A stretch of DNA of 64,000 nt from Rebecca billardiae RCC1528 (lineage: Eukaryota; Haptophyta): the NCBI GenBank assembly GCA_965240325.2, contig OZ251229.1, positions 1 through 64,000 on the forward strand, given 5' to 3'. This document shows positions 32,667 to 42,900 of the stretch, piece by piece. The position numbers were made by a program, and so were the translations under genes. Under the pieces are notes generated by a model. That model saw nothing but the letters and a program-made list of their open reading frames with translations. It was not told the origin of the DNA and did no database searches. Each line of letters starts with the position of its first letter. The first letter of the stretch is position 1.

Positions 32667-33792
32667 TCAGTCGGCGGCCGATCCGGCGCGCATGGTCGGG
32701 ATCTGCGAGGCGGCCTCGGTGGCCGCGTCCACCGCCGCCTCCGCCTCCGCCACCGCCGCGGCCGTCGCCGTCTCGGCAGCGGCGCGCACGTCGGCCGTGG
32801 CGTCGGCGACGGCCCCCGCGGCGGCGCCAGCCTTGGTGGGGGGCGGCGAGGGCGCGGGCTGCGGCCGCTTGCCCGCCGGCCGCCGGCTCTCGCCCGCGCG
32901 CGACGCCCACGGCGCGCGCGCCTGCAGCGTGCGCCACACGCCCTGCACGGTGCGCGCGCCCGTCGCCGCGTGCTGCAGGCCGAGGTGCAGAGCCGCCAGC
33001 CAGCCTGCGGGCACACACACACACACACACACGCGCGCGCGCACACGCGCGCACACGCAGGCGCGCACGGGGCGGCGCGCGTGAGGGGCGCGGTGCGCGG
33101 CGGCCCCGCGGTCCCGCGCGCGCGCGCGCACCGAGCGACGCGGTGAGCGGCAGCGCGGCCGAGAGCAGCGCGTGCCGCTGCGGCGGGTGCATGATCATCT
33201 CCTTCGCCAGCTCGATCAGCGCCTCGAGCACCCACACTGCAGACGCGCCCGCGGCGAGCCGGCCGAATTTGATCACGGCGGGGCCGAGCGCGGTGCCGGG
33301 GCACTGGTCGATGGAGCAGCCCGAGATCACGTCGGTGAAGACGCCTGCACGCGCGCGCGCCCGCGCACCCGCGCACCCGCGCCTCAGCGGGCCGCGCCCC
33401 CCAATGCGCGGCCACGTCTGCGCGCGCGCTCCAGCGCGCGCGCGTGCAGCGGTGCGCGCACCGAGCAGCAGGTTTGGGACGATGAACGCGACGAAGCAGA
33501 CGACGACGCCGACGGCGAGCCCTTTCCGCTGCCCGTACAGCGAGGTGGCGTGCACCACGTTGAGCATGATCCCCGTCAGCGCGAGCAGGTCGAAGGCGTT
33601 GGTGCTGAGCTGCGTGCCCGGCGCAGCGCCGTGGTCGTGTGCGTACGCGCCGGGGGGCAGCACGTTGGACTGCACGAGCATGTTGGCGAACTCGTTGGAG
33701 AAGGGGAGCAGCGCGCGCGTCGTGTCCCACCCCACGCCGGCGAACTCGGCCACCGCCGAGCGCGCCTCCGCGTGGCCGCGCAGCGGCGGCAT
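32667..33792 (-). CDS. Multi-pass membrane protein of unknown function, three exons
   Basis: The exons 33792-33462, 33344-33132 and 33004-32667 join in phase 1 twice to about 293 residues. The introns are 117 and 127 nt, GT..AG. The second contains a (CA)n/(CG)n tract. Hydrophobic stretches are seen at NAFDLLALTGIMLNVVHA, GLAVGVVVCFVAFIVPNLLL and AAGASAVWVLEALIELA. The last third is charged, then Ala-rich (ADATADVRAAAETATAAAVA), probably an amphipathic helix. I do not recognise the family. Its start codon lies 162 bp from the left end of the mobile element, so its original promoter is probably truncated or displaced. Confidence 0.65.
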
Positions 33793-33953
33793 GGTCAGGT
33801 CGGTCGGTGGGCTCGCTCGCCGAAGGGCAGGCCGCAGGCGGCCGTGAAAGCGGCTCGGGCGGCGGTTTCAAGGCCCCGCGCAGCACTGGCGGACAGGGCC
33901 GCCGCGGGGTGCTTGATGACGAAAGCAAGCTTCATCAAGCGGGAATTACTTTA

Positions 33954-34443
33954 GGGAAAACCCCGGAAGTCCGACGAGGACCGACCGAGCAACCAGAACT
34001 CCGACAAACCTCCGCATCTCAGCACGGCGATTTCCGGACTGGCACCCCCGCCAGTTTTCCGACGGCCAGAAGCTTCGGGAGCGAGCAAATGGCGCCGCTC
34101 GCCCGCAACGCGGAAGATACCGCTCGCGGCGAACCGGCGCGAACGCCCGCCTTGTATTCGGGCGGAGTACCCTAATGAGCGGGGGTGGGTACTTTCGTAT
34201 TGCGCGCAGCCTGACGCCCACCCGCGACGAAACGACGCCGTCGACTCCTCCCGCCCGGACCGCCGCCGGAACGTTGCTCGTCAATTAGTTAGAGAAATGC
34301 GACGCCGGGGGGCGCGCCGCAAAACTTGCTCCCGAGCTCGCCACGAGGGACGATCGATGCCTCGCACGACGTTAAGGGGGTACGCCTGCCACGCGCGCGG
34401 GCGTCGTGCGCGCGCCGCGTGGTCGCGCGCGGCGCATCGCGCG
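33954..34443. repeat. Left terminal inverted repeat
   Basis: This matches 51231-51719 in reverse, with scattered mismatches and a short indel near 34355-34365. It contains ATGCGACGCCGGGGGGCGCG at 34297 and GACGTTAAGGGGGTACGCC at about 34368, both present at the other end too. It probably includes the transposase-binding site and the 5' end of the plus-strand gene. Confidence 0.92.
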
Positions 34444-37400
34444 CGCGTGTGTCTTCGTTCGCGCGCGCGGCGTGCGCTCGCGCATGTCGTCACGCCGTGC
34501 GTTCTGCGTCGTTGCGCGGCGTCGTGCCCGCGTGCCGCGCGCAGGCCGCCGCCGCCTGCGGGGACGACTCCGACTGCGACGAGCTTCGCGAACGGGGCTG
34601 CTGTGGACGTGGTGTACGAGCAGGGTGCACCGGCAGTCCGTGCTGTGGTCGCGGCGCTTGGGGTCGGCGCACACGGGCGAGTGCAGACGTACGTCCTCCG
34701 GGCTGCCGAGGGAGTGTCTGCTCATGCGTGGGCTGCGGTCCCTGGCGACACCGTCGGTGCGTCCGCGGATGGAACAGTCGAGGGCGCAGGCTCGTTGAAG
34801 AGGGTGCCAGCGGCGCACGTGCGTGCGCCGCCCGCCGGCGAGCAGTGCGCCGAGCAGGGGCAGGGCGCCGAGCAGGGCGCCGAGCAGGGCGCCCTGCTCG
34901 GCGCCCTGCTCGGCGCCGAGCCGGGCGCCGAGCAGGGCAAGCAGGCCGCCGAGCAGGGCGCCGAGCCGGGCGCCGAGCCGGGCGCCGAGCAGGGCGCCGA
35001 GCAGGGCGCCCAGCCGGGCGCCGGGCAGGGCGCCGGGCAGGGCAAGCAGGCCGCCGAGCAGGGCGCCGAGCCGGGCGCCGAGCAGGGCGCCGAGCAGGGC
35101 AAGCAGGGCGCCCAGCCGGGCGCCGGGCCGGGCGCCGAGCCGGGCGCCGAGCAGGGCAAGCAGGCCGCCGAGCAGGGCGCCGAGCCGGGCGCCGAGCAGG
35201 GCGCCGAGCAGGGCGCCCAGCCGGGCGCCGGGCAGGGCGCCGGGCCGGGCGCCGGGCCGGGCGCCGAGCAGGGCAAGCAGGGCGCCGAGCAGGGCGCCGA
35301 GCAGGGCGCCGAGCAGGGCGCCCAGCCGGGCGCCGGGCATGGCAAGCAGGCCGCCGAGCAGGGCACCGAGCCGGGCGCCGAGCAGGGCGCCGAGCAGGGC
35401 GCCCAGCCGGGCGCCGAGCAGGGCGCCGAGCAGGGCGCCGACGGCCGGCCGGCCCGCCACGGCAGCACGCGCGTGGGCGGCGGCAGCTACGCCGCCCAGG
35501 GCATCCAGCAGGAGGCTGCGGGGCAGCGCGGCGCGCAGGGGGCGGCTCACCACAACGGGCGCGGCGGCGTGCGGACGCGGGCCATGCGCCGCCAGCCGCC
35601 ACTTGCGCCACCCGCCGAAGCGCTGCCCGGCGTCACCTCGGCGCCGGCGCCGCCGTCGGCGCCGACGGCGGTCGCAGGCGTCACGGCGGCGCCGGCGGCG
35701 CCGCCTGCGGCCGCCGGCGGCCCCGCGACAAGCGACGAACGCGCCGAGCCGCCACGCGCACCCGTCGCAACGCTGGCGCCGGCGCCGCCGCCGCCGCCGG
35801 CGCCGACGGCGGTCGCCGGCGTCACGGCGGCGCCGGCGGCGCCGCCTTCGGCCGCCGGCGGCCCCGCGACAAGCGACGAACGCGCCGAGCCGCCACGCGC
35901 ACCCGTCGAAACGCTGGCGGGTGCCACCGGCGTCACCGCGGCGGCGCCGGCGCCGCCGCCTGCGGCCGCCGGCGGCCCCGCGACGCGCGCCGAACGCGCC
36001 GAGCCGCCACGCGCACCCGCCGAGGCGCCGGCGGCTGCCACCGGCGTCACCGCGGCGGCGCCGGCGCCGCCGGCGCCGGCTGCGGCCGCCGACGGCCCCG
36101 CGGGCGTCAACTCAGATGACGCCGGTGGTGCTGCCTCGGGCGAGGTGGCACGGGCGGCGACGGCGTCGACCGCGACGCGCGCCGAACGCGCCGAGCCGCC
36201 ACGCGCACCCGCCGAGGCGCGGGCGGCTGCCACCGGCGTCACCGCGGCGGCGCCGGCGCCGCCGGCGCCGGCTGCGGCCGCCGACGGCCCCGCGGGCGTC
36301 AACTCAGATGACTCCGGTGGTGCTGCCTCGGGCGAGGTGGCACGGGCGGCGACGGCGTCGATGGGTGGAGCGGCGGCTGGCGCAGCGGGGTCGCACTCCC
36401 ATGCACCACAGCAGGCGCCCGCCGCCGCGCAACCCGGCGGTGGCGGCCACGCTGACGACGGCGGCGGCGTCTACGGCAGCGGCGACGGCGGCTCACGCGA
36501 GCTGTTCGCGATGAGCGATGTCTTGCAGCACGTGGATCATTTCTTCAGCGGCATCTACGGGAAACGCCGGAGGTTCGGCGGAGACACGCCCGCCGCGCCG
36601 GCGCAGGCGCACGCGCACGTGCTGGTGCGCCCCAGCGCGGTGGCGGATGCGGACGCGCGGACGACGAAGCACGGGCCGCAACCGAACAACGGCCGATTGG
36701 TGCCGGCCATCCTCAGGTTCAACCGCGCGTTCGCGTCACGGCATCTCGGCGGCGGCGGCGGCACGGTCCGCGTGGTGAACGTGGTGTGCGATGCCACGAA
36801 CAACAAGCACTTCGGCGTGCTCACGGATGCCGACGCTGTGCGCGAGCTGTGCGCCTCGGGCGCCTTGTACACGCGCAGCGAGGTGGACGATGCGGTGCGC
36901 GAGTTCTACGCCGGCGCCGCCGCGAGCGTCGGCGGCTCTGTCTCTGAGCTCGCCCTGCGCGCAGCAGGCGAGCACTTCGGTGTGCACGGCCCGTTGCCCT
37001 ACGTCCTCGACGCGGACGTGCGAGTCGCCTTAGCGGACGCTGAGGCCGACGACGATGGCGTCGCAGGCGGCGACGCGCCCTGGGTTCACCGGGCGCTTGC
37101 GTTGCCCTCGATGCGGCGCTCGGGACAGGCGGTGTTCGGCCTCCCCGCCGTGGTTGCACAGGCGCCCTCCTGGTGCGCGCTTGTGCCCACGCCGCTGCGG
37201 GCGCCCGCTGAGCAGGGGACGTCGCCTTTGCTGCACGCCGCCGTGGCCGTGGTGGACTACCGGTCCGTGGACACCGACGACACCGACGAGTCGGAGCCCG
37301 TCGTCGGCGCGCACGCGTACGCCATCCGCTTCGAGAAGGGCTGGCGCCTCCTCACCTTCGCCACGCGGCCGCCCAGTGGTGCGGCGGGCGCGATGACGGC

Positions 37401-39996
37401 TGCGACGTGCACGGACCTCACGGTCGACGCCTTCGCCGCCGCCGTCAGCCGGCGTGAGGTTGCTGCGTGCGAGCTGCAGTCAGCGCCGCCGCGGGCCATT
37501 GCGCCCCCCGTCCAGCACGCCGCCCCCGCGCTCCACGACTCGCCGCCCAGCCCGGACGAGACGGACGCGTTGCCGCCCCGCCCGCGCCGGGACGTGGTCC
37601 CGACGTCCACGGACGTGCTCATGGGCGCCTCCGCGGTGTGCAGCGCGCTCGGCATCGGGCCATGCCATTGGGCGCCCGATGGCGACCCGCCCGGGCTCAT
37701 GACGAACGCCGCGGCCATCGCGGAGGCGGCGCTCACGTACGTGCAGTCGAACTACGACGTGATTGGGGGCACGGCGGCGTCGGCGGACCTGCTGCACACG
37801 CTCCACCAGATCATGGTCGCCGGCCGCCCGCAGCGCTCGTTTGACAGGCCTCTCCCCCGGCCGGGCGGTGGGACGCGCGTGCGCGTCGCAGGCGTCGTCG
37901 GCGAGCTGCCCGTCCATGAACAAGAGCTGATGCTCGCCTCGAAGCACACGTGCGTCGCGGCGGCCATCGCGTGCGCCTCGGCGCTCGTGCTGCGCGTCAA
38001 GGCGGCACACCTGCGATACGACGCCCTCGCCGACGTCAGCGTGGGCGATGGTGCGTCCTTCGAGGCGGCGGACTACCTCACCAAGGTGCGCATCGTCAGC
38101 GCACGGCTCGTCGCGCCCGAGCGGAAGAAGCGGCTCACCTTCGAGCTCCTCGCCGTCTCCGAGGATAACGCCGGTGCTTACGACCGCGTGCTCAACGCCG
38201 ACACGAGCTCGCGGGCACTCCACCGGGACGAGGTGCTCGAGTTCACCTACGTGCCTTCGAAGACGCGCTCGTGGAAGTCGACGGAGGCGCTGTCAACGCA
38301 CAGCCGCGCGGCGGCCGGCGACGACGCCGACGCCGGCAACTTCGGCACGCTGTTCTTCGTCCCGCACATGCGCGACCCCGTGAAGGCAGCCGCCCTGGCG
38401 CGCCCGCCGCCTGCCGGGACGCCACCTGCCGCGCCGCCCGTGGGTGCGATTGTGGACTTTCGCCCCTTGTGCATCAGCGTGTGGGCTGACATCGTCCCGT
38501 TCTGCCAGGATCGGCTCTGGACGCACCCGGCGGACCCAGTCACCGGCAAAAGCAGCGGCGTGGACGCGCCGAAGATGTACGCCGCCGCGCTCCACAGGCG
38601 CGCGCCCTCGCTGGCGCGGCACGTACAGGCGGCGCCAGCGCGCAAGCGTCGCCTGAACGAACGCGGCGCCGACGCGGGCGGCGCGGGCGGCGCCGCCGGT
38701 GGGCGTGTGGTGGCGCGCCGGCCGGTCGGCGACCCGGGCCGCGTCGCCGTCACACGGCCATCCGCCGTCGCGCGCGCACCCGGGCCACCCGAACAGGCGA
38801 CGCGCATGTGCACCGAGCTCGCTGCGGCCCACGCCCAGCTCGCTGAGATGGTGCACGGCATCCCCAACGCAATGGCACAAGCGATCGGACAACTCGCTGC
38901 GAACGACGCCAAGCGCCAGAAGGACTACGAGGCCTGGCGCGCGGCGGACGACGAGCGGCGCCGGCAGGAGCGCGCGGCGGACGAGGCCTGGCGCCAGCAG
39001 GAGCGCGCGGAGGCGGCGCGCCGACGCGACGAGGATCGCGCGGCCGCAATGAAACGTGACGAGATCGCGAGCGCGATGGTGGCGTCTATGCAGGCGTTGA
39101 CGCAGTTCATGATGGACCGCAGCGCAGGTGGCGCACAGCCCGGCCCGCACGCGTCGGCGCACGCGGCGTGCGTCCAGCTGCCAACAGGCGAAGCACCGCA
39201 CGGCGCGCACGCCCCGGCTGCGGGCCCGTCGGTGAGCGCTGCGTCCGCTGCGCCCACGTCGCGCGCACCCACGGCACGGCGTGGCGCGCCGCCGCCGGTC
39301 GCATTCGGCCAGCGCGCGCGGCGCCGAGTGCCGCCCCCTGACTCGCGTGTGCCCGCCAGGCCGCTGCACTGTCGCTCCGTGCGCCGGCCGCGCAGGCCGA
39401 CGAAGCCCCCGCGGGCCAGCCCCCGCCGGCCGCGCAGTAGACGCCGACCCACAAGGGCGCGTCCTGACGTGCCCACGCGCCGCCCACAGGTGCGCGCACA
39501 CACCACATCGGGCGGCGCCAGCCGTGCGCACGCCGAGCGGCGTGTACGCGCAGCCCTGGCTCAGTCGCGCCCGACCGCCCCCGTGCGCGCGCGCGCGTCG
39601 CGGTGGCGTGCACAGGCTGCGCGCCACCCGGGGCGGCCACGCGGGTGGCCGCCACCGCTGGCAGCATCTGGCCACGAGCTCGGCACCCGGGGTGCCGGCG
39701 GAGTGGCTCGTCGGAATCGCCGTGGCCTGAGCCCGGTTCTCCGAGCACACGGCCACAGGCACCCCCCCGGCCAGCGCCTCTGCGCCACTCGCAGTGACGG
39801 CGCCACAAGGGCCTACGGCGGGGCCCGCCGAGAAGGTCTTAGCGCAGGTCTTAGCGGGATGCAAGCAGCGCCACGCGCGACAACACTGATACACGCCGCC
39901 GGGGGCCCACACTGTGCCGGCCCGTGCTATGTCGTCGTCAGCTCGGACGCAGGCCGGCCGGCCGGTGCCGTGAGTCGGCGCCTGTCGTTCTGTTAG
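34297..39996 (+). CDS. Transposon accessory protein, repeats and coiled coil, unknown function
   Basis: The maximal frame is 1899 codons. The true start is uncertain, since the first 50 codons lie in the terminal repeat, and coding character is clear only from about 34560. In order: a small domain ([22 protein letters not shown]) to about codon 180; collagen-like [12 protein letters not shown] repeats to about codon 380; Ala/Pro-rich repeats of a [13 protein letters not shown] type to about codon 690; then an unrecognised globular part from about codon 730 to 1440 ([61 protein letters not shown]). A charged coiled coil (about codon 1505-1600, [19 protein letters not shown]) and a basic Pro/Arg tail follow. 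It shares no visible domain with the other gene. Its stop interlocks with that gene's stop. A role in transposition or packaging is a guess. Confidence 0.7.
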   Translation: MRRRGARRKTCSRARHEGRSMPRTTLRGYACHARGRRARAAWSRAAHRARVCLRSRARRALAHVVTPCVLRRCAASCPRAARRPPPPAGTTPTATSFANGAAVDVVYEQGAPAVRAVVAALGVGAHGRVQTYVLRAAEGVSAHAWAAVPGDTVGASADGTVEGAGSLKRVPAAHVRAPPAGEQCAEQGQGAEQGAEQGALLGALLGAEPGAEQGKQAAEQGAEPGAEPGAEQGAEQGAQPGAGQGAGQGKQAAEQGAEPGAEQGAEQGKQGAQPGAGPGAEPGAEQGKQAAEQGAEPGAEQGAEQGAQPGAGQGAGPGAGPGAEQGKQGAEQGAEQGAEQGAQPGAGHGKQAAEQGTEPGAEQGAEQGAQPGAEQGAEQGADGRPARHGSTRVGGGSYAAQGIQQEAAGQRGAQGAAHHNGRGGVRTRAMRRQPPLAPPAEALPGVTSAPAPPSAPTAVAGVTAAPAAPPAAAGGPATSDERAEPPRAPVATLAPAPPPPPAPTAVAGVTAAPAAPPSAAGGPATSDERAEPPRAPVETLAGATGVTAAAPAPPPAAAGGPATRAERAEPPRAPAEAPAAATGVTAAAPAPPAPAAAADGPAGVNSDDAGGAASGEVARAATASTATRAERAEPPRAPAEARAAATGVTAAAPAPPAPAAAADGPAGVNSDDSGGAASGEVARAATASMGGAAAGAAGSHSHAPQQAPAAAQPGGGGHADDGGGVYGSGDGGSRELFAMSDVLQHVDHFFSGIYGKRRRFGGDTPAAPAQAHAHVLVRPSAVADADARTTKHGPQPNNGRLVPAILRFNRAFASRHLGGGGGTVRVVNVVCDATNNKHFGVLTDADAVRELCASGALYTRSEVDDAVREFYAGAAASVGGSVSELALRAAGEHFGVHGPLPYVLDADVRVALADAEADDDGVAGGDAPWVHRALALPSMRRSGQAVFGLPAVVAQAPSWCALVPTPLRAPAEQGTSPLLHAAVAVVDYRSVDTDDTDESEPVVGAHAYAIRFEKGWRLLTFATRPPSGAAGAMTAATCTDLTVDAFAAAVSRREVAACELQSAPPRAIAPPVQHAAPALHDSPPSPDETDALPPRPRRDVVPTSTDVLMGASAVCSALGIGPCHWAPDGDPPGLMTNAAAIAEAALTYVQSNYDVIGGTAASADLLHTLHQIMVAGRPQRSFDRPLPRPGGGTRVRVAGVVGELPVHEQELMLASKHTCVAAAIACASALVLRVKAAHLRYDALADVSVGDGASFEAADYLTKVRIVSARLVAPERKKRLTFELLAVSEDNAGAYDRVLNADTSSRALHRDEVLEFTYVPSKTRSWKSTEALSTHSRAAAGDDADAGNFGTLFFVPHMRDPVKAAALARPPPAGTPPAAPPVGAIVDFRPLCISVWADIVPFCQDRLWTHPADPVTGKSSGVDAPKMYAAALHRRAPSLARHVQAAPARKRRLNERGADAGGAGGAAGGRVVARRPVGDPGRVAVTRPSAVARAPGPPEQATRMCTELAAAHAQLAEMVHGIPNAMAQAIGQLAANDAKRQKDYEAWRAADDERRRQERAADEAWRQQERAEAARRRDEDRAAAMKRDEIASAMVASMQALTQFMMDRSAGGAQPGPHASAHAACVQLPTGEAPHGAHAPAAGPSVSAASAAPTSRAPTARRGAPPPVAFGQRARRRVPPPDSRVPARPLHCRSVRRPRRPTKPPRASPRRPRSRRRPTRARPDVPTRRPQVRAHTTSGGASRAHAERRVRAALAQSRPTAPVRARASRWRAQAARHPGRPRGWPPPLAASGHELGTRGAGGVARRNRRGLSPVLRAHGHRHPPGQRLCATRSDGATRAYGGARREGLSAGLSGMQAAPRATTLIHAAGGPHCAGPCYVVVSSDAGRPAGAVSRRLSFC
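34850..35445. repeat. 12-bp coding minisatellite with internal inversion
   Basis: The unit GGCGCCGAGCAG (Gly-Ala-Glu-Gln) and its variants are repeated about 50 times, with longer-order units ending in GGCAAGCAGG. At about 34890-34917 the units run in reverse (GCCCTGCTCGGC), which writes [11 protein letters not shown] into the protein and makes a local palindrome with the units on either side. Confidence 0.9.
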
Positions 39997-42900
39997 CTGG
40001 CACCTGGCGTGCTCAGGCGGCGTGGTGCGCACTCAACGTACCCCTGCAAGGGTGATGTAGCTCGCATGAAGTGCGCCAGACGCCCCTCGTTGTTGTCGCG
40101 CGCCGAACGCGCCTCCAGGGGCGCCGTCGCCGACACCACCGCGCCGAAGTGGCAACGGCCGTCGTACACCACGGCCATCCACGTCGTGCCCAACTGCGTG
40201 ACGTCCAGACGCTGCAAGGCGCGCCGCGTGCGCTCGTCACGCAGGCGCAGGTGCGCATGCGTGCTCACGGCGACGCTGCCCTTGCGCCCGCCGTCGTCAG
40301 TCCGCCGCCAGCGAAGGCCCGGCCGCGTCTGCACGGGGTAGAACCAGACGTTGTCGGTGAACGCGCGCCACGCCGCCTCCTCCGGCGTAGCCCCGCCGCG
40401 CAGCTCAAGGACCACCAGCGGCAGGCCCGTGGCGCGCGCCGTCGCGACGTGCGAGCCCCACGCCGACCACGCACCAGCGCGCGCCGCATGCGCGCCAGCG
40501 CCGTCGCCCGTGTACCGGGCGCCGCGCGCGTACGCGCGCGCCGCTGCTCCCAGCGTCCGCACGCCTCCAGTATGTCGCAGTGGCAGTGGCAGCACCTCCT
40601 GCCAGTCCTCGTCCTGCACTTCGAGTCCTTGGCCGGTGCGGGCCCGGGGGATGGATGCTGGCTTGACGCCAAGCATGCCGAGCGCGCTTGCCGCCGACGC
40701 CGTGGCCGACGCCGTGCCGAGCGTCTCGCCCGGTCCGTGCTCGTCCTCCCACGACGCGATGTACGAGCACACGCCGTCGCGCAGCGTCTGCGCGCGCGCG
40801 TTGGCGGCGGGCAGGTCGGCCCGCACGCCACGCGTGTCGTGCGCGAGCCACGCGTGAAAGTAGCAGTCGCCATCGCCGGGAACGTCCTGCACGCTCGTGC
40901 CGCCGCCGAAGAGCTCGCGGATGGCCGCGGCGACGTTGCCGTCGCCATCCACGCCGCCGGGTGCTCCGGTCTGTGCACCAGCCCGCGCCTCGGGCGGCAA
41001 CGCCGGCGGCAGGGGCAGCACGGGGAAGCCCAGGCGCTCGAGCAGGACCGCGGCGTCGTCCACCGGCGCGTGCACGTGTGCGGCGGCCGCCGGAGCCACC
41101 GCAGCCGGCGCAGCCCCGTGCCCGGCGGGCGCCGGCGCCGCCGCACCCGCGTCCACGGTGGCGTCCGTCGCCGCCGCGGCGCGCGGCGCGGCTGCGCCGC
41201 GTGGCGCGGCATCACCCGCCGTCACGTCAGCGCGGCATCGCTCCGCCGTCACGTCAGCGGCGGTCTCGCCCAAGGCCAGGCGCAGCCCCAAGCCCACGTC
41301 GCACCGCCATGCCCCGTCGGAGCCGTCGAGAGGGACCACCTCGGTGCCGAACGCGCTCGGGTCCAGCGCATCCACCTCGCACCCGCGCCGCCTGGACGCC
41401 AGCCTCACGTGCGCGTCCGCAGCCGGCTGGAACGCACTCCAGCGCGACGCCGGCAACACCCCGTGCGCGCGCGGGGTGGCCTGCGGCGCAACCACTGCGT
41501 AGAACTGCCGGCGAGGACACACGTTGCGCACGATGGCCACCCAGCCGGTGCCCATCGCCCCGACGTCGAGCGTGCGCAGGACGCGTGCGTGCGTCTCGCG
41601 TCCCAGGCTCAGGCGCGCTTCGCACAGCGGACGTGCGTCCGCGTGCGCGGCGCCTGCGTCGGGCGTGTCGGCGCGCCGGCGCTTCGCGCCGGCGCCCCCG
41701 CGAGCGCGTGGCGCCGCCGGCGCCGGCGGCACGCGCACTGCCGTCGGAGGATACCACCGCACGTGCTCACGCATGGCGACGCCGTGCACGTCGCGAGCTC
41801 GGCGTGCGTAGGCCATGTCGAAGACGAGGAGGTGCACGCCGGCGGCGCGAGCGACTGCCGCGTACCACTCAGGGCCATCGCACGTGTTGCCCGGGCTGCT
41901 GACGTACCCGTCGCACGTGTACTCCGCCGCTCGCACTGCCAGCGTCACTGCGTCGTCCAGATCGCGCACGCCCTGGCCGGGGGTGTGCCACGACGACGAG
42001 TCGTCGGGGGCCACCATGCGCAGAGCCCGCAAACGCGCCTGCCCAGCTTCGTCGCCACCTGCGCTCTCCGGGGGAAGTGCGCGCACGTCAGCGCCGCACA
42101 AGCCGATGAAGCGCGCCTGCGCTCGCAGGTCCTCTGCCGACTCGGCCGGGCCCAGCGCGCCACCCCAGCCGACGGAGTGCTCGGTGGGCGTGGCATGCGC
42201 GTGCGCGGCCAGCCACGACGCGGCCGCCGCGCGCAGGCGCCGCGCGCAGCACGCCCACCACAGGGCCTCAAGCGTGCTGGGCGGACGCGCCCGCGCGTGC
42301 GCGTGCGCGAGCACCGCGTGCAGCACGTCGTCACCGTCGGCTGGCACGGGCAACGGCTGTGCGGCGCCCGCGCCCCAGAGGTCGTCGAGCACTGCCTGGG
42401 CGCAGCAGAGCCGTAATCGGGCGAATTCGGCGTCGTGGTCGTCTGCGCCGGCGGCGGCGTCGGCGGCGTGGAACAGGCGCACCGGCGCGTGGCGGTCATC
42501 GCCCGCGGCGCGCGCTCCAGCGTCGCGCACCGGCAGACCAGTGCGCGCCAAGTGGGCGACCGCGTCGTCCGCGGTGGCGACGGCTGTGTCGTCCGCGGCA
42601 CCAGACGTGCCACGCGCCGTCCCCAGCAGGTCGGCGCCTGCGCGCGTTGGGCCCGGCGTCGGCACCGACCGCGCCGCCGACGATGGCCCCGCCGTGGACG
42701 CGCGGGCGCCCGCCGCCTGGCGCGAAGCCGGCGGCAGGCGCCCATCCGCGGCCGCACCGCCCGCGTCGTCGGCGGCGGCCGCAGTCCGAGGGCGCTTGGG
42801 CGCGCACGGCGCAGACGCGGCCCCCGCGCCCGCGCGGGAGGTGCCAGCCGCGGCGCCCGCCTGGCCTGCGGCGCCTGCGCCCGCGCCGCCGCCGCCAGCC

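Noticed and set aside
33940-33963. Possible target-site duplication at the element ends
   Set aside because: Flanks GGGAAAACC (left) and AGGATTCCC (right) do not match directly. The partial GGGAA match is inverted and better explained as part of the terminal repeat.
34490-35611. Minus-strand frames of 248-393 codons over the GAEQ array
   Set aside because: They are antisense readings of the 12-bp repeat (Pro-Ala-Arg or Leu-Leu-Gly repeats) opposite a frame that continues into a non-repetitive coding region.
40071-42416. Plus-strand frame of 781 codons over the giant transposase gene
   Set aside because: It is antisense to a frame with OTU motifs on the minus strand and is itself Arg/His-rich without motifs.
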